From: an uncultured Clostridium sp.
GTDB taxonomy: Bacteria > Bacillota > Clostridia > TANB77 > CAG-508
Assembly: GCA_948465565.1 (NCBI GenBank)
Contig: CAOJXR010000001.1
Span: 434,001 to 498,000, forward strand
Length of the DNA stretch: 64,000 bases
Direction: 5' to 3'
The notes below the pieces were generated by a model. The model was not told the DNA's origin. It saw nothing but the letters and a program-made list of their open reading frames with translations, and did no database searches. How positions within the stretch are numbered: position 1 is the first letter of the stretch; each line of letters begins with the position of its first letter. Shown here piece after piece: positions 26,461 through 36,379 of this stretch. The position numbers were made by a program, and so were the translations under genes.

Positions 26461-28045
26461 CTAAAACTCATATATATCAAACTGATTAATATTTATTTTC
26501 TTCAAACAGCTTTCTGCTCCATCAAATGTAGACCCCTCTGGTACAATCACAATCATATCTTCCCCAATCTTCTCAGGAAAATAAAACTTATACCTTCCAA
26601 AACTCTTAACATTATCAAAAATTCCATCATCTTTAAAATAAGTAACTGTATTCAAATATTCATTAACATCAGCCTCAGAATAAAACATAAAATATATAAA
26701 TGGCTCTTTAAACGAATAATAACAATACACATATTTTTCATTTGAAGCCTCACAATATTCTACAACTTCTTTAACACCAGATGTAAATGTAAAATACTCA
26801 TTAAAATCTTGTCCCCAATAATCATACACAAACATTATAAACATTACAACATATATAATTATTATACACGGAATCATCATTTTATATTTTTGAAAAATCT
26901 CATAAATACCCAGAATTACATAATACACACATGGAATCACAATAATATTTATTCTATTAATATTTATAATACAAAAGGCAGCAACAACAATTGAAGAAAT
27001 CATCCATATCCCCATAATATTATTATAAATATTTTTGCTATATCTTTTTCTTGAAGCATAAATTCCAATAATAAAAAATACTATACTAACACTATAAAAC
27101 ATTCCTGAAACAGGTAACGCATTCCAAGGAGCCTCATCCTTTTGAAGTAAAACAAGTCTTATTAAGGACAATAAATTATCAACACAATTTTCAAACAAAT
27201 TACCTGAAAAAATTGTAGAAATTTCTTCATATCTATTAGCCTTCATCCTTGGAATAGTAATACCAAATATAGAAAACTGGTCCAAATCAAAAGTATTTAT
27301 AATAAGATATACAATCAGTGGCAACGAAATCACAAAAACAATTCCTAAATATCCGCACAGCCCTCTTTATTGAAATCTCTTTTTTATAAATCAAATACCC
27401 TAATGTAATACCAACAAATATTGGCAAAAACAAGTATGATGTAGCATATGAATAACTAGATATCCCAAGCATCACAAACGATAAAATCTGCCAAATAACC
27501 TTCTTCTTTTTTATTCCCAAAATTAAAAATAATACAGCAAATAATATTAAATCTGGAAACAAATTACAATCCATTCCCCATCTGCTCTTCAGTATATGCC
27601 ATGGACATATTGCAAAAAATGCCAAACCAATAATAGCTAATTTTTTATTATCAAAAATATTCTTTATCAAAAAATACATTGCAATTAAGGAAATTGCTCC
27701 AACTATAGCCATAGCTATTCGCATCGAAAACTCAGTAAGCCCAAACATTGCTATAAATGGAATACTCATAAGTGAATACAATACACTTTGACCACTTCCC
27801 CATGCATACAAAACAACTGGAAAAGAATTTCCATTTCTATCAACACCATATTTCATGATAGAAAACGCATCATATCCGCTCGAAGCCTCATCAACATTAA
27901 GTGCATTTGGCATTTTATCTATTCCATAAACTCTTAGAAAAACACCAATTACAAAAATTAATACTATTAACACTCTAAAAATAATTTTCTTAAGTTCTTT
28001 CTGATTTTCTAACATATTTCTAACACTTCCATAAATTTTTTTCAT
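26461..28045 (-). CDS. GT-C (PMT/ArnT-like) membrane glycosyltransferase, split by +1 shift at a CGG codon
   Basis: As one protein, about 527 residues with some 10-12 helices. The first extracytoplasmic loop GIDKMPNALNVDEASSGYDAFSI carries the acidic DE pair of GT39-type lipid-linked sugar transferases. Frame 0 runs from 28045 to codon 231, an in-frame CGG (plus 27353-27355), then about 20 off-family residues. Skipping the C gives ..KRAV-GYLGIVFVISLPLIVYLI.., a clean membrane helix that continues to the stop at 26461. An SD-like GAGGG lies five bases before the CGG. Acceptor unknown. Either damaged, mis-sequenced or recoded. Confidence 0.78.
27353..27355 (-). other. In-frame CGG at the +1 frame change (glycosyltransferase)
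   Basis: Frame 0 is GCT GTG CGG ATA; the restored frame is GTG (C) GGA TAT. The seven bases CGGATAT are identical to those at the alr site. Confidence 0.75.
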
Positions 28046-28148
28046 TATATCATAACATTATATAAATTACTCCCTTTTTATAAAATATTTTATTACTCTG
28101 TATTTTTTCACCTCCATATTAAATTAATCATTGCAACATGCTGAATTA

Positions 28149-28177
28149 TTGCATTTTCGCTCAATTCGTGTTATAAT
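28149..28177 (+). promoter_or_regulatory. Promoter of the foreign PFK-like gene
   Basis: TTGCAT (28149-28154), a 17-base spacer and TATAAT (28172-28177), about 105 bases before the start codon. Confidence 0.6.
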
Positions 28178-28197
28178 TATTAACGACTTTATGTTAT

Positions 28198-28235
28198 TTG
28201 TGGCCTTTAGGTCGCAAATTGGCAAAATGTTGCCA
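28198..28235 (+). other. Two hairpins in the leader of the PFK-like gene
   Basis: TTGTGGCC/GGTCGCAA (two G-T pairs, loop TTTA; 28198-28217) is followed by TGGCAA/TTGCCA (loop AATG; 28220-28235). They lie in the 5' leader between promoter and start and could be a regulatory leader. I match them to no known riboswitch. Confidence 0.4.
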
Positions 28236-28281
28236 CAGCTATTCATTACAACAAAAATACTTTATGAAAGGACTTAAAAAC

Positions 28282-29421
28282 ATGAATGATCAGAAACGGT
28301 TTGGTGTAATTTTCAGTGGCGGCACTGCTGCTGGGATGAACGCCACCCTGGAGTATCTTTGCAGATATGCCAGGAAAGAAGGCGCAAAACTCATCGGCTT
28401 CAAATACGGTTGGACTGGTCTCATCCGGAACGATACTGTTGAAGTAACGATGAAAACCACCCGCGGCATTGCTTTCGAGGTTGGCGGAACCAGCTTGGGC
28501 TCTTGCTCTAAGGTAAACGTCTTCAACCACGATGGCAATGACTATTCCGAGGTCTGTTATCAGACCTACAACTCCCTGCGTTTGGATGGAATCTTCGTCC
28601 TTGGCGGAGACGGCACTAACCGTCAGGCCAACGAGCTCAACGAGAAATATCCAGATATGAAGTTCTACTGGATTTCCGCTACGCTCGACAGGGATGTCGC
28701 AGGATGCGATGACACCATTGGTTTTCACACAGCAGTCGAAAATGCTGCCGAAGTCATTGCCAGCATGGCAAACGACGGCAAAACTATGAACCGGCACGTC
28801 ATCATCGAGTGCATGGGAAGGCATACTGGTTTGGTTACCATCCATGCCACAGACCTCGCGATCCGAAAGTATGGTATTGGCATTGACATGGTTCTCGTTC
28901 CTGAGATTCCGTTCGATTTGCCCGCCATCTGCAACCGGATTGCAAACACACCATATCCTCTGACCATTGTTATGTCTGAAGGAATTGAGATTCCTATCCC
29001 TGACGACATGGCAAGTGGCAAAAAGACCAGGAACAGCAAGCATCCTGCCATCATCGGCCACCATATCGATTTGGCCAATACCTGCCGTAAGCTCATCGCC
29101 GTCCTGCAACCCCACACCAGCGTTCCTATCAAGTCTGCCATCGTGGGCTATATGCAGCGCACTGGGCATCTGTCTTCTGCAGACACTTTTCTTGCAGAAC
29201 ACTGCGCTCAGCTTGCAGTCAGGGAAGCCATGGCGCAAAGCGAATCCAAAGCCATTATCTTTAGAAACGGTGCTTTCACCGCAGTACCCATGCATGAGCT
29301 GGCTGAGCTGAACAAGAACTCTGGCGAACTGAAACGCCAGGCCTTCATGGATGACGCAATTCTGTCTGTCATCGCCGATCAGATTTCGGCCGCCTCCTTC
29401 CAGAAGTGCTGGAGGAAGTAA
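28282..29421 (+). CDS. Phosphofructokinase-like protein of foreign codon usage
   Basis: A 379-residue protein of the PFK fold: FSGGTAAGMNATLEYL (nucleotide loop, usually GGDAPGMNA), LGGDGTNRQA (GGDGT, the ATP rather than PPi type), TLDRDVAGCDDTIGFHTAV (usually TIDNDI; both Asp of D-x-D kept, Asn changed to Arg) and ECMGRHTG. It may phosphorylate fructose-6-phosphate or another sugar; the altered loops make that uncertain. AAAGGA is nine bases before the ATG at 28282. It is GC-rich with four in-frame CGG codons, alone on the plus strand, with promoter, leader hairpins and a strong terminator: likely acquired horizontally. Confidence 0.8.
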   Translation: MNDQKRFGVIFSGGTAAGMNATLEYLCRYARKEGAKLIGFKYGWTGLIRNDTVEVTMKTTRGIAFEVGGTSLGSCSKVNVFNHDGNDYSEVCYQTYNSLRLDGIFVLGGDGTNRQANELNEKYPDMKFYWISATLDRDVAGCDDTIGFHTAVENAAEVIASMANDGKTMNRHVIIECMGRHTGLVTIHATDLAIRKYGIGIDMVLVPEIPFDLPAICNRIANTPYPLTIVMSEGIEIPIPDDMASGKKTRNSKHPAIIGHHIDLANTCRKLIAVLQPHTSVPIKSAIVGYMQRTGHLSSADTFLAEHCAQLAVREAMAQSESKAIIFRNGAFTAVPMHELAELNKNSGELKRQAFMDDAILSVIADQISAASFQKCWRK

Positions 29422-29445
29422 GTCCAAAATACTTTATGCAATAGC

Positions 29446-29491
29446 AAACCAAACGCCCCTCATGGCAAATGCCCCGAGGGGCGTTTGGTTT
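29446..29491 (+). terminator. Strong terminator of the PFK-like gene
   Basis: A perfect 16-base stem (AAACCAAACGCCCCTC and its complement) around a 14-base loop, followed by TTATTATTTT. Confidence 0.85.
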
Positions 29492-29529
29492 ATTATTTTC
29501 ATTACCTTTTCTATGATATAATTATACGT

Positions 29530-29568
29530 AACAATACCTAGGAATAATATTAATTCCTAGGTATTGTT
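29530..29568. terminator. Perfect 16-base inverted repeat after the NUDIX gene
   Basis: AACAATACCTAGGAAT and its exact complement around seven bases, 32 bases after the NUDIX stop on the minus strand. The T-run is weak, so it is probably a terminator but could be a regulatory repeat. Confidence 0.5.
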
Positions 29569-29600
29569 CATCATTCTACTCAATAGGTCATGATAGTCTA

Positions 29601-30173
29601 CTATTGGTCTAAAAACTTTTCTATTTTACCAGCTACTCTACCATAACTCTCACTACTCTTTAATTCTTCGATACCAATCCATTTATAATCTCTATGTTCA
29701 TTTGCATCTATTTTAATATCAGTTATCCCATCAATTATAAACAAATATCTAAAATCAAAGTGAAAGTGCTCTGGCAAATCAAGTCTCTCATTATATCCGA
29801 TTTTATGCTTATCTATATCAATTGGAACTAAATCCAACTCACATACTTTCTTCTCTTCCAATCCCTTCAATCCAGTTTCCTCAAAAGCCTCTCTTCTTGC
29901 TGTCTCAAGCATGTTTTCATCAGTTAAATCAATATGCCCACCAGGACACAAATATCTCTTCAAGTCTTTATGATATAAAGCCACAAACTTTTTATCTTTA
30001 ACCGCATATATAATACCAGTCGCAACAAGATGCCCATTAAAATTATTCCAATCTGCCAAATCCTCATATCTATTGTTTTTAATAATCTCAATTACATGTT
30101 CTAATCTATCCTTTTCCTCTGGAAATATCTCCAAATATCTATTTACAATCTTTAATAGCTTAGCACTATCCAT
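29601..30173 (-). CDS. NUDIX hydrolase
   Basis: A 190-residue protein. The Nudix box GHIDLTDENMLETARREAFEETGL fits GX5EX7REUXEEXGU, giving a metal-dependent hydrolase of nucleoside diphosphate-linked compounds; the substrate cannot be told. AGGTGAG is before the ATG at 30173, preferred over the upstream GTG. It overlaps the queH end by eight bases and is the last gene of a queH-NUDIX pair. Confidence 0.9.
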   Translation of the reverse strand: MDSAKLLKIVNRYLEIFPEEKDRLEHVIEIIKNNRYEDLADWNNFNGHLVATGIIYAVKDKKFVALYHKDLKRYLCPGGHIDLTDENMLETARREAFEETGLKGLEEKKVCELDLVPIDIDKHKIGYNERLDLPEHFHFDFRYLFIIDGITDIKIDANEHRDYKWIGIEELKSSESYGRVAGKIEKFLDQ

Positions 30174-30753
30174 ATCTCTCACCTAACCAATTCATCACAT
30201 ATTTTACTTTATCCTTCTCAATCTTCTGTGCATATCTATCTTCCTCAGAAAAAACACATCCACAATACTTCTGCATATACAAGCCAAGTTCCTTTGCCTT
30301 AGCCTGTCCATCCCTAAAACCAACTCTAAAATCCCTATACAAAAATTCTACACCATACTTCTCAGCCATTTCCTCACAAACACATTTTAGCTCCTCATGC
30401 TTCTGATAAGGACTAACAAATAAAGTTGAAGTAAACGCATCATAGCCATTCTCTTTAGCATACTTAGCTGTTTCTTCCAAACGCACTCTATAACAGTAAT
30501 TAGTACATCTATTATCTAAGTCACCAACCACATTTTTACAAAACTCCCTTAATCCATATTCCTCTTTTATAATTAATTTAAAATTTTCCATTTCACTATA
30601 TTGAATTAAAGTATCTCTTCTAGTTTTATATTCAATATAAGGATGAATATTAGGATTGTACCAAAAAGATACTGGCTCTATTCCATCATTTCTCAAACTT
30701 TCTATACAATATACACTACATGGTGCACAACAAGTATGCAATAATAATTTCAT
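30166..30753 (-). CDS. queH: Epoxyqueuosine reductase QueH
   Basis: A 195-residue DUF208-family protein, which carries out the last step of queuosine synthesis in tRNA (epoxyqueuosine to queuosine) in bacteria lacking QueG. The cysteine motifs are visible: HTCCAPC near the N-terminus, the RCTNYC block and YCGCVFSEEDRYAQ. GAAAGGA lies ahead of the ATG at 30753; an upstream in-frame extension is not supported. No other queuosine genes are in the window. Confidence 0.93.
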   Translation of the reverse strand: MKLLLHTCCAPCSVYCIESLRNDGIEPVSFWYNPNIHPYIEYKTRRDTLIQYSEMENFKLIIKEEYGLREFCKNVVGDLDNRCTNYCYRVRLEETAKYAKENGYDAFTSTLFVSPYQKHEELKCVCEEMAEKYGVEFLYRDFRVGFRDGQAKAKELGLYMQKYCGCVFSEEDRYAQKIEKDKVKYVMNWLGERYG

Positions 30754-30787
30754 TATTAAATTCCTTTCTACATATAAATTTACAATT

Positions 30788-32296
30788 CTATTTTTCATAA
30801 ATATAAAATATCGAAATATTACCTTTATAATTCAAATTACTCATTATATAATCTCGTACTTTATTAGGATTTTGCCAATTAAGATAATCCATTTTTAATA
30901 AATAAACTGCATTTTCCTCTTTCTGTATTCTCTCAATAATTCCATCTTCACCTTTAAAGCCCAAATTTCCTTTTAAAAACATGTCATAATCTTTATTGTA
31001 AATATCCAAAGGAATTGTATATAAAGCCGCTTCTGCATCTAACATATATACATTCTTTCCATTTCTCTTGTTATCCATTATATAATCGTCAATTTCAAAA
31101 ATTCTATCCTTTAATCCTACATTTTCAGGGATATAATAAAAATGATTTAACTCTTTCTCCTTATCAACTTTTATAAAATCCCTATTTACACTATGTACAG
31201 ATTCAAATAATAAAAGTAAAACCAGAAAAATAGTAGTAAAAGAATACGCACCATAGCATATTAATTTAAACACTTTACTATACTGACTGCCTACAATAAA
31301 ATCATCATATAGCATATAACAAATCGCCAAAATAGCAATCAAACTTCCTGTCAAAAAATGAATTTTATCACAAATGGGAAAAGTAACTATAAAACTAGAA
31401 ATTGAATATGCAAAAAAAACATATAATTTTTTATCTGTATCTTTCACAAATAATCTTACAAACATAACTACCAATACTATTGGAACTACTATAGCAAAAA
31501 TCTTCAAAACATTATTTTTTAGCAAATTACTATATGGAATACTGTTAGAAAAAGTACTCAAACCCAAAATCGTATAATCAATAAAATCCTCGATAGCTCC
31601 ATTAAACAATAAATATATTACAAAAATAATCAATGGGATTATTACGCCAAATATACGTGTAAATGCTATCTTAAAAAACCACTTAATATCATCTTTTTTT
31701 CTAATGGCAAAAATATTATATCCTATACATGCCATAGAAATAGCAATCCCAGTTGTTTGCTTACACAAAACAGACAAACCAGCAATCAATCCAATTACAA
31801 AATTATATCTAAAATCATACTGAAGGAAGTCATCTTCATCCAATTTATTCAAATGTCTTAGTTCTACATATAAAATAACTAATGCAATAAATAAAACTGC
31901 ATAATTATAATCAATACATAAAATATCATTAAATAATACTAATATTACAGGCAATATTAGTTTAGCCATCTTATCATTGGTTACTAATTTCAAAATCTTA
32001 TATCCCACAAAAAATATCAGAGACATCAAAATAACTGCCAATACTCTCATAACTATTAATTGATTACCAAACGCCTTTAAGCATATAGCACATATCATTG
32101 ATAACAAAGGCATTTGAACCATATTAAAATCCCTATATGGTACTAATCCATCACATATATTTTTTGCAAAATTATAATTCCATATCTCATCTAAATTACC
32201 TATTGAATTTAAAAAAATATTAGAAAAGCAAAACAAAGCTATAAAAACAAATATGAAAATATCTATAAATATATTTTTAAGCTTTTTATTTTCCAT
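30788..32296 (-). CDS. Polytopic GT-C-like membrane protein
   Basis: A 502-residue protein with about 11-12 helices. The first outside loop (SIGNLDEIWNYNFAKNICDGLVPYRDFNMVQMPL) has the acidic residue and GLVPYRDF pattern of GT39/GT-C-like glycosyltransferases. The last 120 residues are a soluble extracytoplasmic domain. It probably moves a sugar from a lipid carrier to a wall or surface glycan. AGAAAGGA precedes the ATG. It follows ruvB by 16 bases and is intact, unlike the other GT-C gene at 26-28 kb. Confidence 0.7.
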   Translation of the reverse strand: MENKKLKNIFIDIFIFVFIALFCFSNIFLNSIGNLDEIWNYNFAKNICDGLVPYRDFNMVQMPLLSMICAICLKAFGNQLIVMRVLAVILMSLIFFVGYKILKLVTNDKMAKLILPVILVLFNDILCIDYNYAVLFIALVILYVELRHLNKLDEDDFLQYDFRYNFVIGLIAGLSVLCKQTTGIAISMACIGYNIFAIRKKDDIKWFFKIAFTRIFGVIIPLIIFVIYLLFNGAIEDFIDYTILGLSTFSNSIPYSNLLKNNVLKIFAIVVPIVLVVMFVRLFVKDTDKKLYVFFAYSISSFIVTFPICDKIHFLTGSLIAILAICYMLYDDFIVGSQYSKVFKLICYGAYSFTTIFLVLLLLFESVHSVNRDFIKVDKEKELNHFYYIPENVGLKDRIFEIDDYIMDNKRNGKNVYMLDAEAALYTIPLDIYNKDYDMFLKGNLGFKGEDGIIERIQKEENAVYLLKMDYLNWQNPNKVRDYIMSNLNYKGNISIFYIYEK

Positions 32297-32312
32297 AACT
32301 AATCCTTTCTAA

Positions 32313-33374
32313 TTATTTATCAATATACTCTATTCCTAAGTGCTCATACGCACGTCGTGTTGCCATCCTACCTCGAGGAGTTCTTGATATAAAACCAATT
32401 TGTAGTAGATATGGTTCATACACATCCTCTATTGTTCCACTTTCCTCACCAATTGTAGCAGTCAATGTATCTATCCCAACAGGACCACCCCTATAATTAT
32501 AAATTATAGCCTCCAATATCTTCTTATCAGTGTTATCTAATCCCAAATCATCAATCTCAAGTTTATTAAGAGCAAGTCTTGCAACATCTAAATTAATATC
32601 ACCATCACTTAAAACTAATCCAAAATCTGAAACTCTCTTTAATAATCTATTAGCAATTCTCGGCGTTCCTCTAGAACGTTTAGCAATCTCCATAGATGCT
32701 TCATTACTTATCTTTATCCCTAATATATCAGCAGATCTTCTTACTATAGTATCTAAATCTTCTGCATCATATAATTCTAATCTATTAATAATTCCAAATC
32801 TATCACGAAGAGGAGTAGACAAACTCCCTACTCTAGTTGTCGCCCCAACTAAAGTAAATTTAGGCAAATCTAATCTGATTGACCTTGAACTTGGACCTTT
32901 TCCAATAATAATATCTAATGTATAATCCTCTAATGCCGGATACAATATCTCTTCAACATTTCTATTCATTCTATGAATTTCATCTATAAATAAAATATCG
33001 TTCTCAGACAAATTAGTCAAAATAGCAGCCAAATCGCCTGGTCTTTCAATAGCTGGCCCAGATGTAATTTTAATGTTTGCATTCATTTCATTAGCCAAAA
33101 TATTAGAAAGAGTAGTTTTACCAAGTCCTGGAGGTCCATAAAGCAGAACATGGTCTAATGGTTGATTACGTCTCTTAGCCGCTTCAATACATATCTTCAT
33201 ATTCTCTTTAACTTTACTTTGTCCAATATAATCACTCAATCTCTTTGGGCGCAATGACAATTCTTGACTCTCTTCGTCAATATTTTTAGTACGTGGACAC
33301 AACAAATTATCATCCTCAATATATTCTTCTTCTGAATCAAAAAAATCTTTCTCAAAATCATTGTCAAAATTCAT
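32313..33374 (-). CDS. ruvB: Holliday junction helicase ATPase RuvB
   Basis: A 353-residue AAA+ protein that drives branch migration with Ruv[12 protein letters not shown], Walker A GPPGLGKT, Walker B DEIH, sensor 1 GATTR and the C-terminal winged helix ([21 protein letters not shown]) are present. ruvA and ruvC are not adjacent. GGAGG sits seven bases before the ATG. Confidence 0.97.
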   Translation of the reverse strand: MNFDNDFEKDFFDSEEEYIEDDNLLCPRTKNIDEESQELSLRPKRLSDYIGQSKVKENMKICIEAAKRRNQPLDHVLLYGPPGLGKTTLSNILANEMNANIKITSGPAIERPGDLAAILTNLSENDILFIDEIHRMNRNVEEILYPALEDYTLDIIIGKGPSSRSIRLDLPKFTLVGATTRVGSLSTPLRDRFGIINRLELYDAEDLDTIVRRSADILGIKISNEASMEIAKRSRGTPRIANRLLKRVSDFGLVLSDGDINLDVARLALNKLEIDDLGLDNTDKKILEAIIYNYRGGPVGIDTLTATIGEESGTIEDVYEPYLLQIGFISRTPRGRMATRRAYEHLGIEYIDK

Positions 33375-33409
33375 ACAGTTTCCTCCATATATATTATAAA
33401 CTGCTATTC

Positions 33410-34468
33410 CTAATCTTTTATAATTTTCATTATCTCTTCTTTAAGTTCACCAATCATATCTTCTTGTTTTATCTTTCTAATTATTTCGCCTTTCTTAAAA
33501 AGTAATCCATCATTTTTTCCACCAGCAATACCTATATCAGCTTCTCTTGCTTCCCCGGGTCCATTTACAGCACATCCCATAATTGCAACTGTAATATCAG
33601 CATTTATAGTTTGTAAAAAATTCTCAATTTCTTTAGCAATAGGAATTAAATCATATTGTATACGTCCACAAGTAGGACAAGACACAAGCTTAGGTATATT
33701 AGTAAGTAAATTACAATTCTTTAAAATTTCTTTACATACCTTAATCTCCTCTACTGGATCATCTGATAAAGAAACCCTTAAGGTATCACCTATACCTTCT
33801 CTTAATAAAACACCCAAACCTATACTAGATTTAATTGTACCTGAAAAAGCTGTTCCTGCCTCTGTTATCCCTAAGTGTAATGGATAATCAAATTCTTTCG
33901 CAGCCTTCTCATACGCCTCAACACACATATCTAAATTTGAAGCTTTAAGAGAAATACATATATCATAAAATCCTAGGTTTTCCAAAATTTCCACATGCCT
34001 TTTGGCACTTTCAATCATTGCATCACTACATGGTTTTCCATACTTCTCTAATAATTCTGGTTCTAATGACCCAGCATTTACACCAATTCTTATTGGTATA
34101 TTCTTAGCCTTACATCCCTCAACAACACTTCTTACTTTTTCTTCATCACCAATATTCCCTGGATTTATACGAATTTTATCAACACCTGACTCAATAGCTT
34201 GAAGTGCAATTTTATAATCAAAATGAATGTCTGCTACTATTGGAATATGTATCTTTTCCTTAATACTCTTTATCGCTTTTGCATCTTCGATATCTAAACA
34301 AGCAACTCTTATAATTTCACAACCTGATTTCTCAAGCTCTAAAATTTGTTTCACTGTAGAATCTATATCTTTTGTTTTTGTATTACACATAGACTGAATA
34401 CTAACCCTATTCTGTCCACCAATTTGAACTCCGCCAACATATATTTTTCTTGTACTAATTCTATCCAT
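33410..34468 (-). CDS. ispG: 4-hydroxy-3-methylbut-2-en-1-yl diphosphate synthase
   Basis: A 352-residue IspG (GcpE), the penultimate enzyme of the MEP isoprenoid pathway. It has an N-terminal TIM barrel ([40 protein letters not shown]) and a C-terminal [4Fe-4S] domain with SCPTCGR and [20 protein letters not shown]. Short form without the plant-type insert. It precedes ruvB by 35 bases on the minus strand. Confidence 0.97.
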   Translation of the reverse strand: MDRISTRKIYVGGVQIGGQNRVSIQSMCNTKTKDIDSTVKQILELEKSGCEIIRVACLDIEDAKAIKSIKEKIHIPIVADIHFDYKIALQAIESGVDKIRINPGNIGDEEKVRSVVEGCKAKNIPIRIGVNAGSLEPELLEKYGKPCSDAMIESAKRHVEILENLGFYDICISLKASNLDMCVEAYEKAAKEFDYPLHLGITEAGTAFSGTIKSSIGLGVLLREGIGDTLRVSLSDDPVEEIKVCKEILKNCNLLTNIPKLVSCPTCGRIQYDLIPIAKEIENFLQTINADITVAIMGCAVNGPGEAREADIGIAGGKNDGLLFKKGEIIRKIKQEDMIGELKEEIMKIIKD

Positions 34469-34634
34469 TATTATATTTCCTCAAATCTCTATAAATTCCA
34501 GCCTCATTTTATCATACCATCATAATAAAAAACAACAATTATGTACAAATCTATGTAAAAATTAAAAAGGCATAAAAGACATTATGAAATATTCATACTC
34601 CAATTCCATTCTATTTTTTATAGCCCTTTTAATT

Positions 34635-35306
34635 TTAATATTTTATATTTTTTATTTCATATTTTGAATAATCTGGTACATATCTTTCTACTAAATTATA
34701 AAAACTCTTAGTATGGTTCTTATATTTCAAGTGACAAAATTCATGTAAAATAATATACTCAATAATTTTTCTATCATATTTTATAATGCGTGGATTAATT
34801 AAAATCTTCTTATCATCTGTACATTTTGCTAAGCAATCTTTCATTTCAACTATTTCATAATCCTCAGGAGCAAAACCAACCATCAATCTCGTTTTCTCCA
34901 TAATTCCCTCTAATTCTTTTTCTGCAATTTTGAAATACATCTTATCTATCAAAATATCTGTCATAGACTCATTATCTATCTTCTTATACTTTTTAGGTAA
35001 ATTAACCTTAATAATATTGTTTTCCATATTACATTCTATAACACTTATATTCTTATAAGAAACTTTCAAATTATAAATTGTTCCTAAAATTTGAATAGGT
35101 CTTAAACTAATTTCATTTTCTTCTTTTTGTTCATATTCCTTTAATTTTTTCATTATCCATGATTTTTTATTACTAACAGCCCTCTGAATTCTTTCCCTTG
35201 TCACATACCAAGGAGCACGTACTAAAACTTCCCCATTTTGCACAGAAATATATAACTCTTTATCATTTGTTTTATTTACACTATATGTAATAACTTCATT
35301 TTTCAT
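34635..35306 (-). CDS. YgjP/WLM-type zinc metallopeptidase
   Basis: A 223-residue DUF45 protein. The zinc motif HEFCH within ILHEFCHLKYKNHTKSFYNLVERYVPDY is the family signature. The N-terminal part has VRAPWYVTRERIQRAVSNKKSWIMKKL, typical of this family. AAGGAGG seven bases before the ATG at 35306 decides the start. Probably a cytoplasmic peptidase of unknown substrate. The 34469-34634 gap behind it holds AT-rich sequence with weak complementarity and no clear terminator. Confidence 0.85.
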   Translation of the reverse strand: MKNEVITYSVNKTNDKELYISVQNGEVLVRAPWYVTRERIQRAVSNKKSWIMKKLKEYEQKEENEISLRPIQILGTIYNLKVSYKNISVIECNMENNIIKVNLPKKYKKIDNESMTDILIDKMYFKIAEKELEGIMEKTRLMVGFAPEDYEIVEMKDCLAKCTDDKKILINPRIIKYDRKIIEYIILHEFCHLKYKNHTKSFYNLVERYVPDYSKYEIKNIKY

Positions 35307-35415
35307 TTTACTACCTCCTTGATTCAAAAGAACTCTTGTTTGGTAGTATTTTATATTTTTTATTTCTTTTTGTCAATACTTTTTAGAAAATTTGTTCGTA
35401 TTTTTAAAACAAAAT

Positions 35416-35451
35416 AAAAACGCCTGCATTTTCAGTATTTCTGGCGTTTTT
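35416..35451 (-). terminator. Terminator of the rimP-truB operon
   Basis: AAAACGCC pairs with GGCGTTTT across a loop with some inner pairing, followed by T-rich sequence on the minus strand, 24 bases after the truB stop. Confidence 0.75.
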
Positions 35452-35474
35452 ATCAAGCATATAAACTCATTAAT

Positions 35475-36338
35475 TTATACAATAATATCTCTTTTTAAAA
35501 GTGAATCATTTACAACGCCCAATCCAATAAACTTAGAGTCATTATAAATCCTATATACCCCGTTTTCACAATCAGTAGTCAGCATAACACCATTCAAAAA
35601 CAATTCAATTTTTCTATCATTCAAAATAATTTCGCTGGAATTTTCAAACAATCTCTCAATAGAAATAACCTTACTCTCTTTATCATCTACATTCTCTAAT
35701 TCAGAAAGCTTTATACTATCCTCAATTCTAAAATTATCTACTTGCGTCCTTGTAAGCTCCTTCATATATCCAATTGTACCAATCGCCTCAGCCAAGCTTT
35801 CACATAATGCTCGTATATATGTACCCTTAGAACATTTCGTTCTAAAAACAATTTCATTTCCATCATAATTAATATGTTCTATATCAATACTATAAATTTC
35901 AATATCTCTAGCCGCTCTTGCAATCTCTATACCATCTCTTGCATATTCATATAGTTTCTTCCCATTCACCTTTATAGCCGAATACATTGGTGGAATTTGT
36001 TTTTGTTTTCCAACTAATTTCGAAATTGTTTCTTTATAAAAAGCCTCTTTTTCAGCATTCAAAATAAAATTATCTTCTTCAATAACATTTCCCTCAGAAT
36101 CAGCTGTATCTGTCTTAATTCCAAGTTTTACTCTAGCAATATATTCTTTATCATGTTCCACCAAATATTTAGAAAGCTTTGTTGCTTGTCCAATCATAAC
36201 TGGTAAAACTCCTGTTGCTTCAGGATCCAAAGTACCACAATGTCCAACTTTCTTAATATTAAAAATCCTTCTTACTTTCGAAACCACTCCAAAAGAAGTG
36301 ATTCCAGTCTCTTTATTTATTAAAATAATTCCATCCAT
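35475..36338 (-). CDS. truB: tRNA pseudouridine synthase B
   Basis: A 287-residue TruB, which makes pseudouridine 55 in the T-loop of tRNA. MDGIILINKETGITSFGVVSKVRR and the catalytic loop GHCGTLDPEATGVLPV with the essential aspartate are clear. It has a short C-terminal domain rather than full PUA. Last gene of the rimP-nusA-ylxR-ylxQ-infB-rbfA-nrnA-truB block. Confidence 0.96.
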   Translation of the reverse strand: MDGIILINKETGITSFGVVSKVRRIFNIKKVGHCGTLDPEATGVLPVMIGQATKLSKYLVEHDKEYIARVKLGIKTDTADSEGNVIEEDNFILNAEKEAFYKETISKLVGKQKQIPPMYSAIKVNGKKLYEYARDGIEIARAARDIEIYSIDIEHINYDGNEIVFRTKCSKGTYIRALCESLAEAIGTIGYMKELTRTQVDNFRIEDSIKLSELENVDDKESKVISIERLFENSSEIILNDRKIELFLNGVMLTTDCENGVYRIYNDSKFIGLGVVNDSLLKRDIIV

Positions 36339-36379
36339 AACCTGTATTCCTTACATATCAATAATTTAAAAGAGAGTCC

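Noticed and set aside
28198..28235. tRNA-like gene in the PFK leader
   Set aside because: Only two short hairpins are present; there is no T-loop, anticodon arm or acceptor stem of tRNA size.
28246..29427. Long open frame antisense to the PFK-like gene
   Set aside because: It mirrors the GC-rich codon pattern of the sense gene, shows no family motif and has no ribosome site. The sense strand has clear PFK motifs, promoter and terminator.
34480..34634. Structured RNA between the YgjP-type gene and ispG
   Set aside because: Only loose complementarity (GGGC with GCCT across a long loop) is present in very AT-rich sequence, not convincing.
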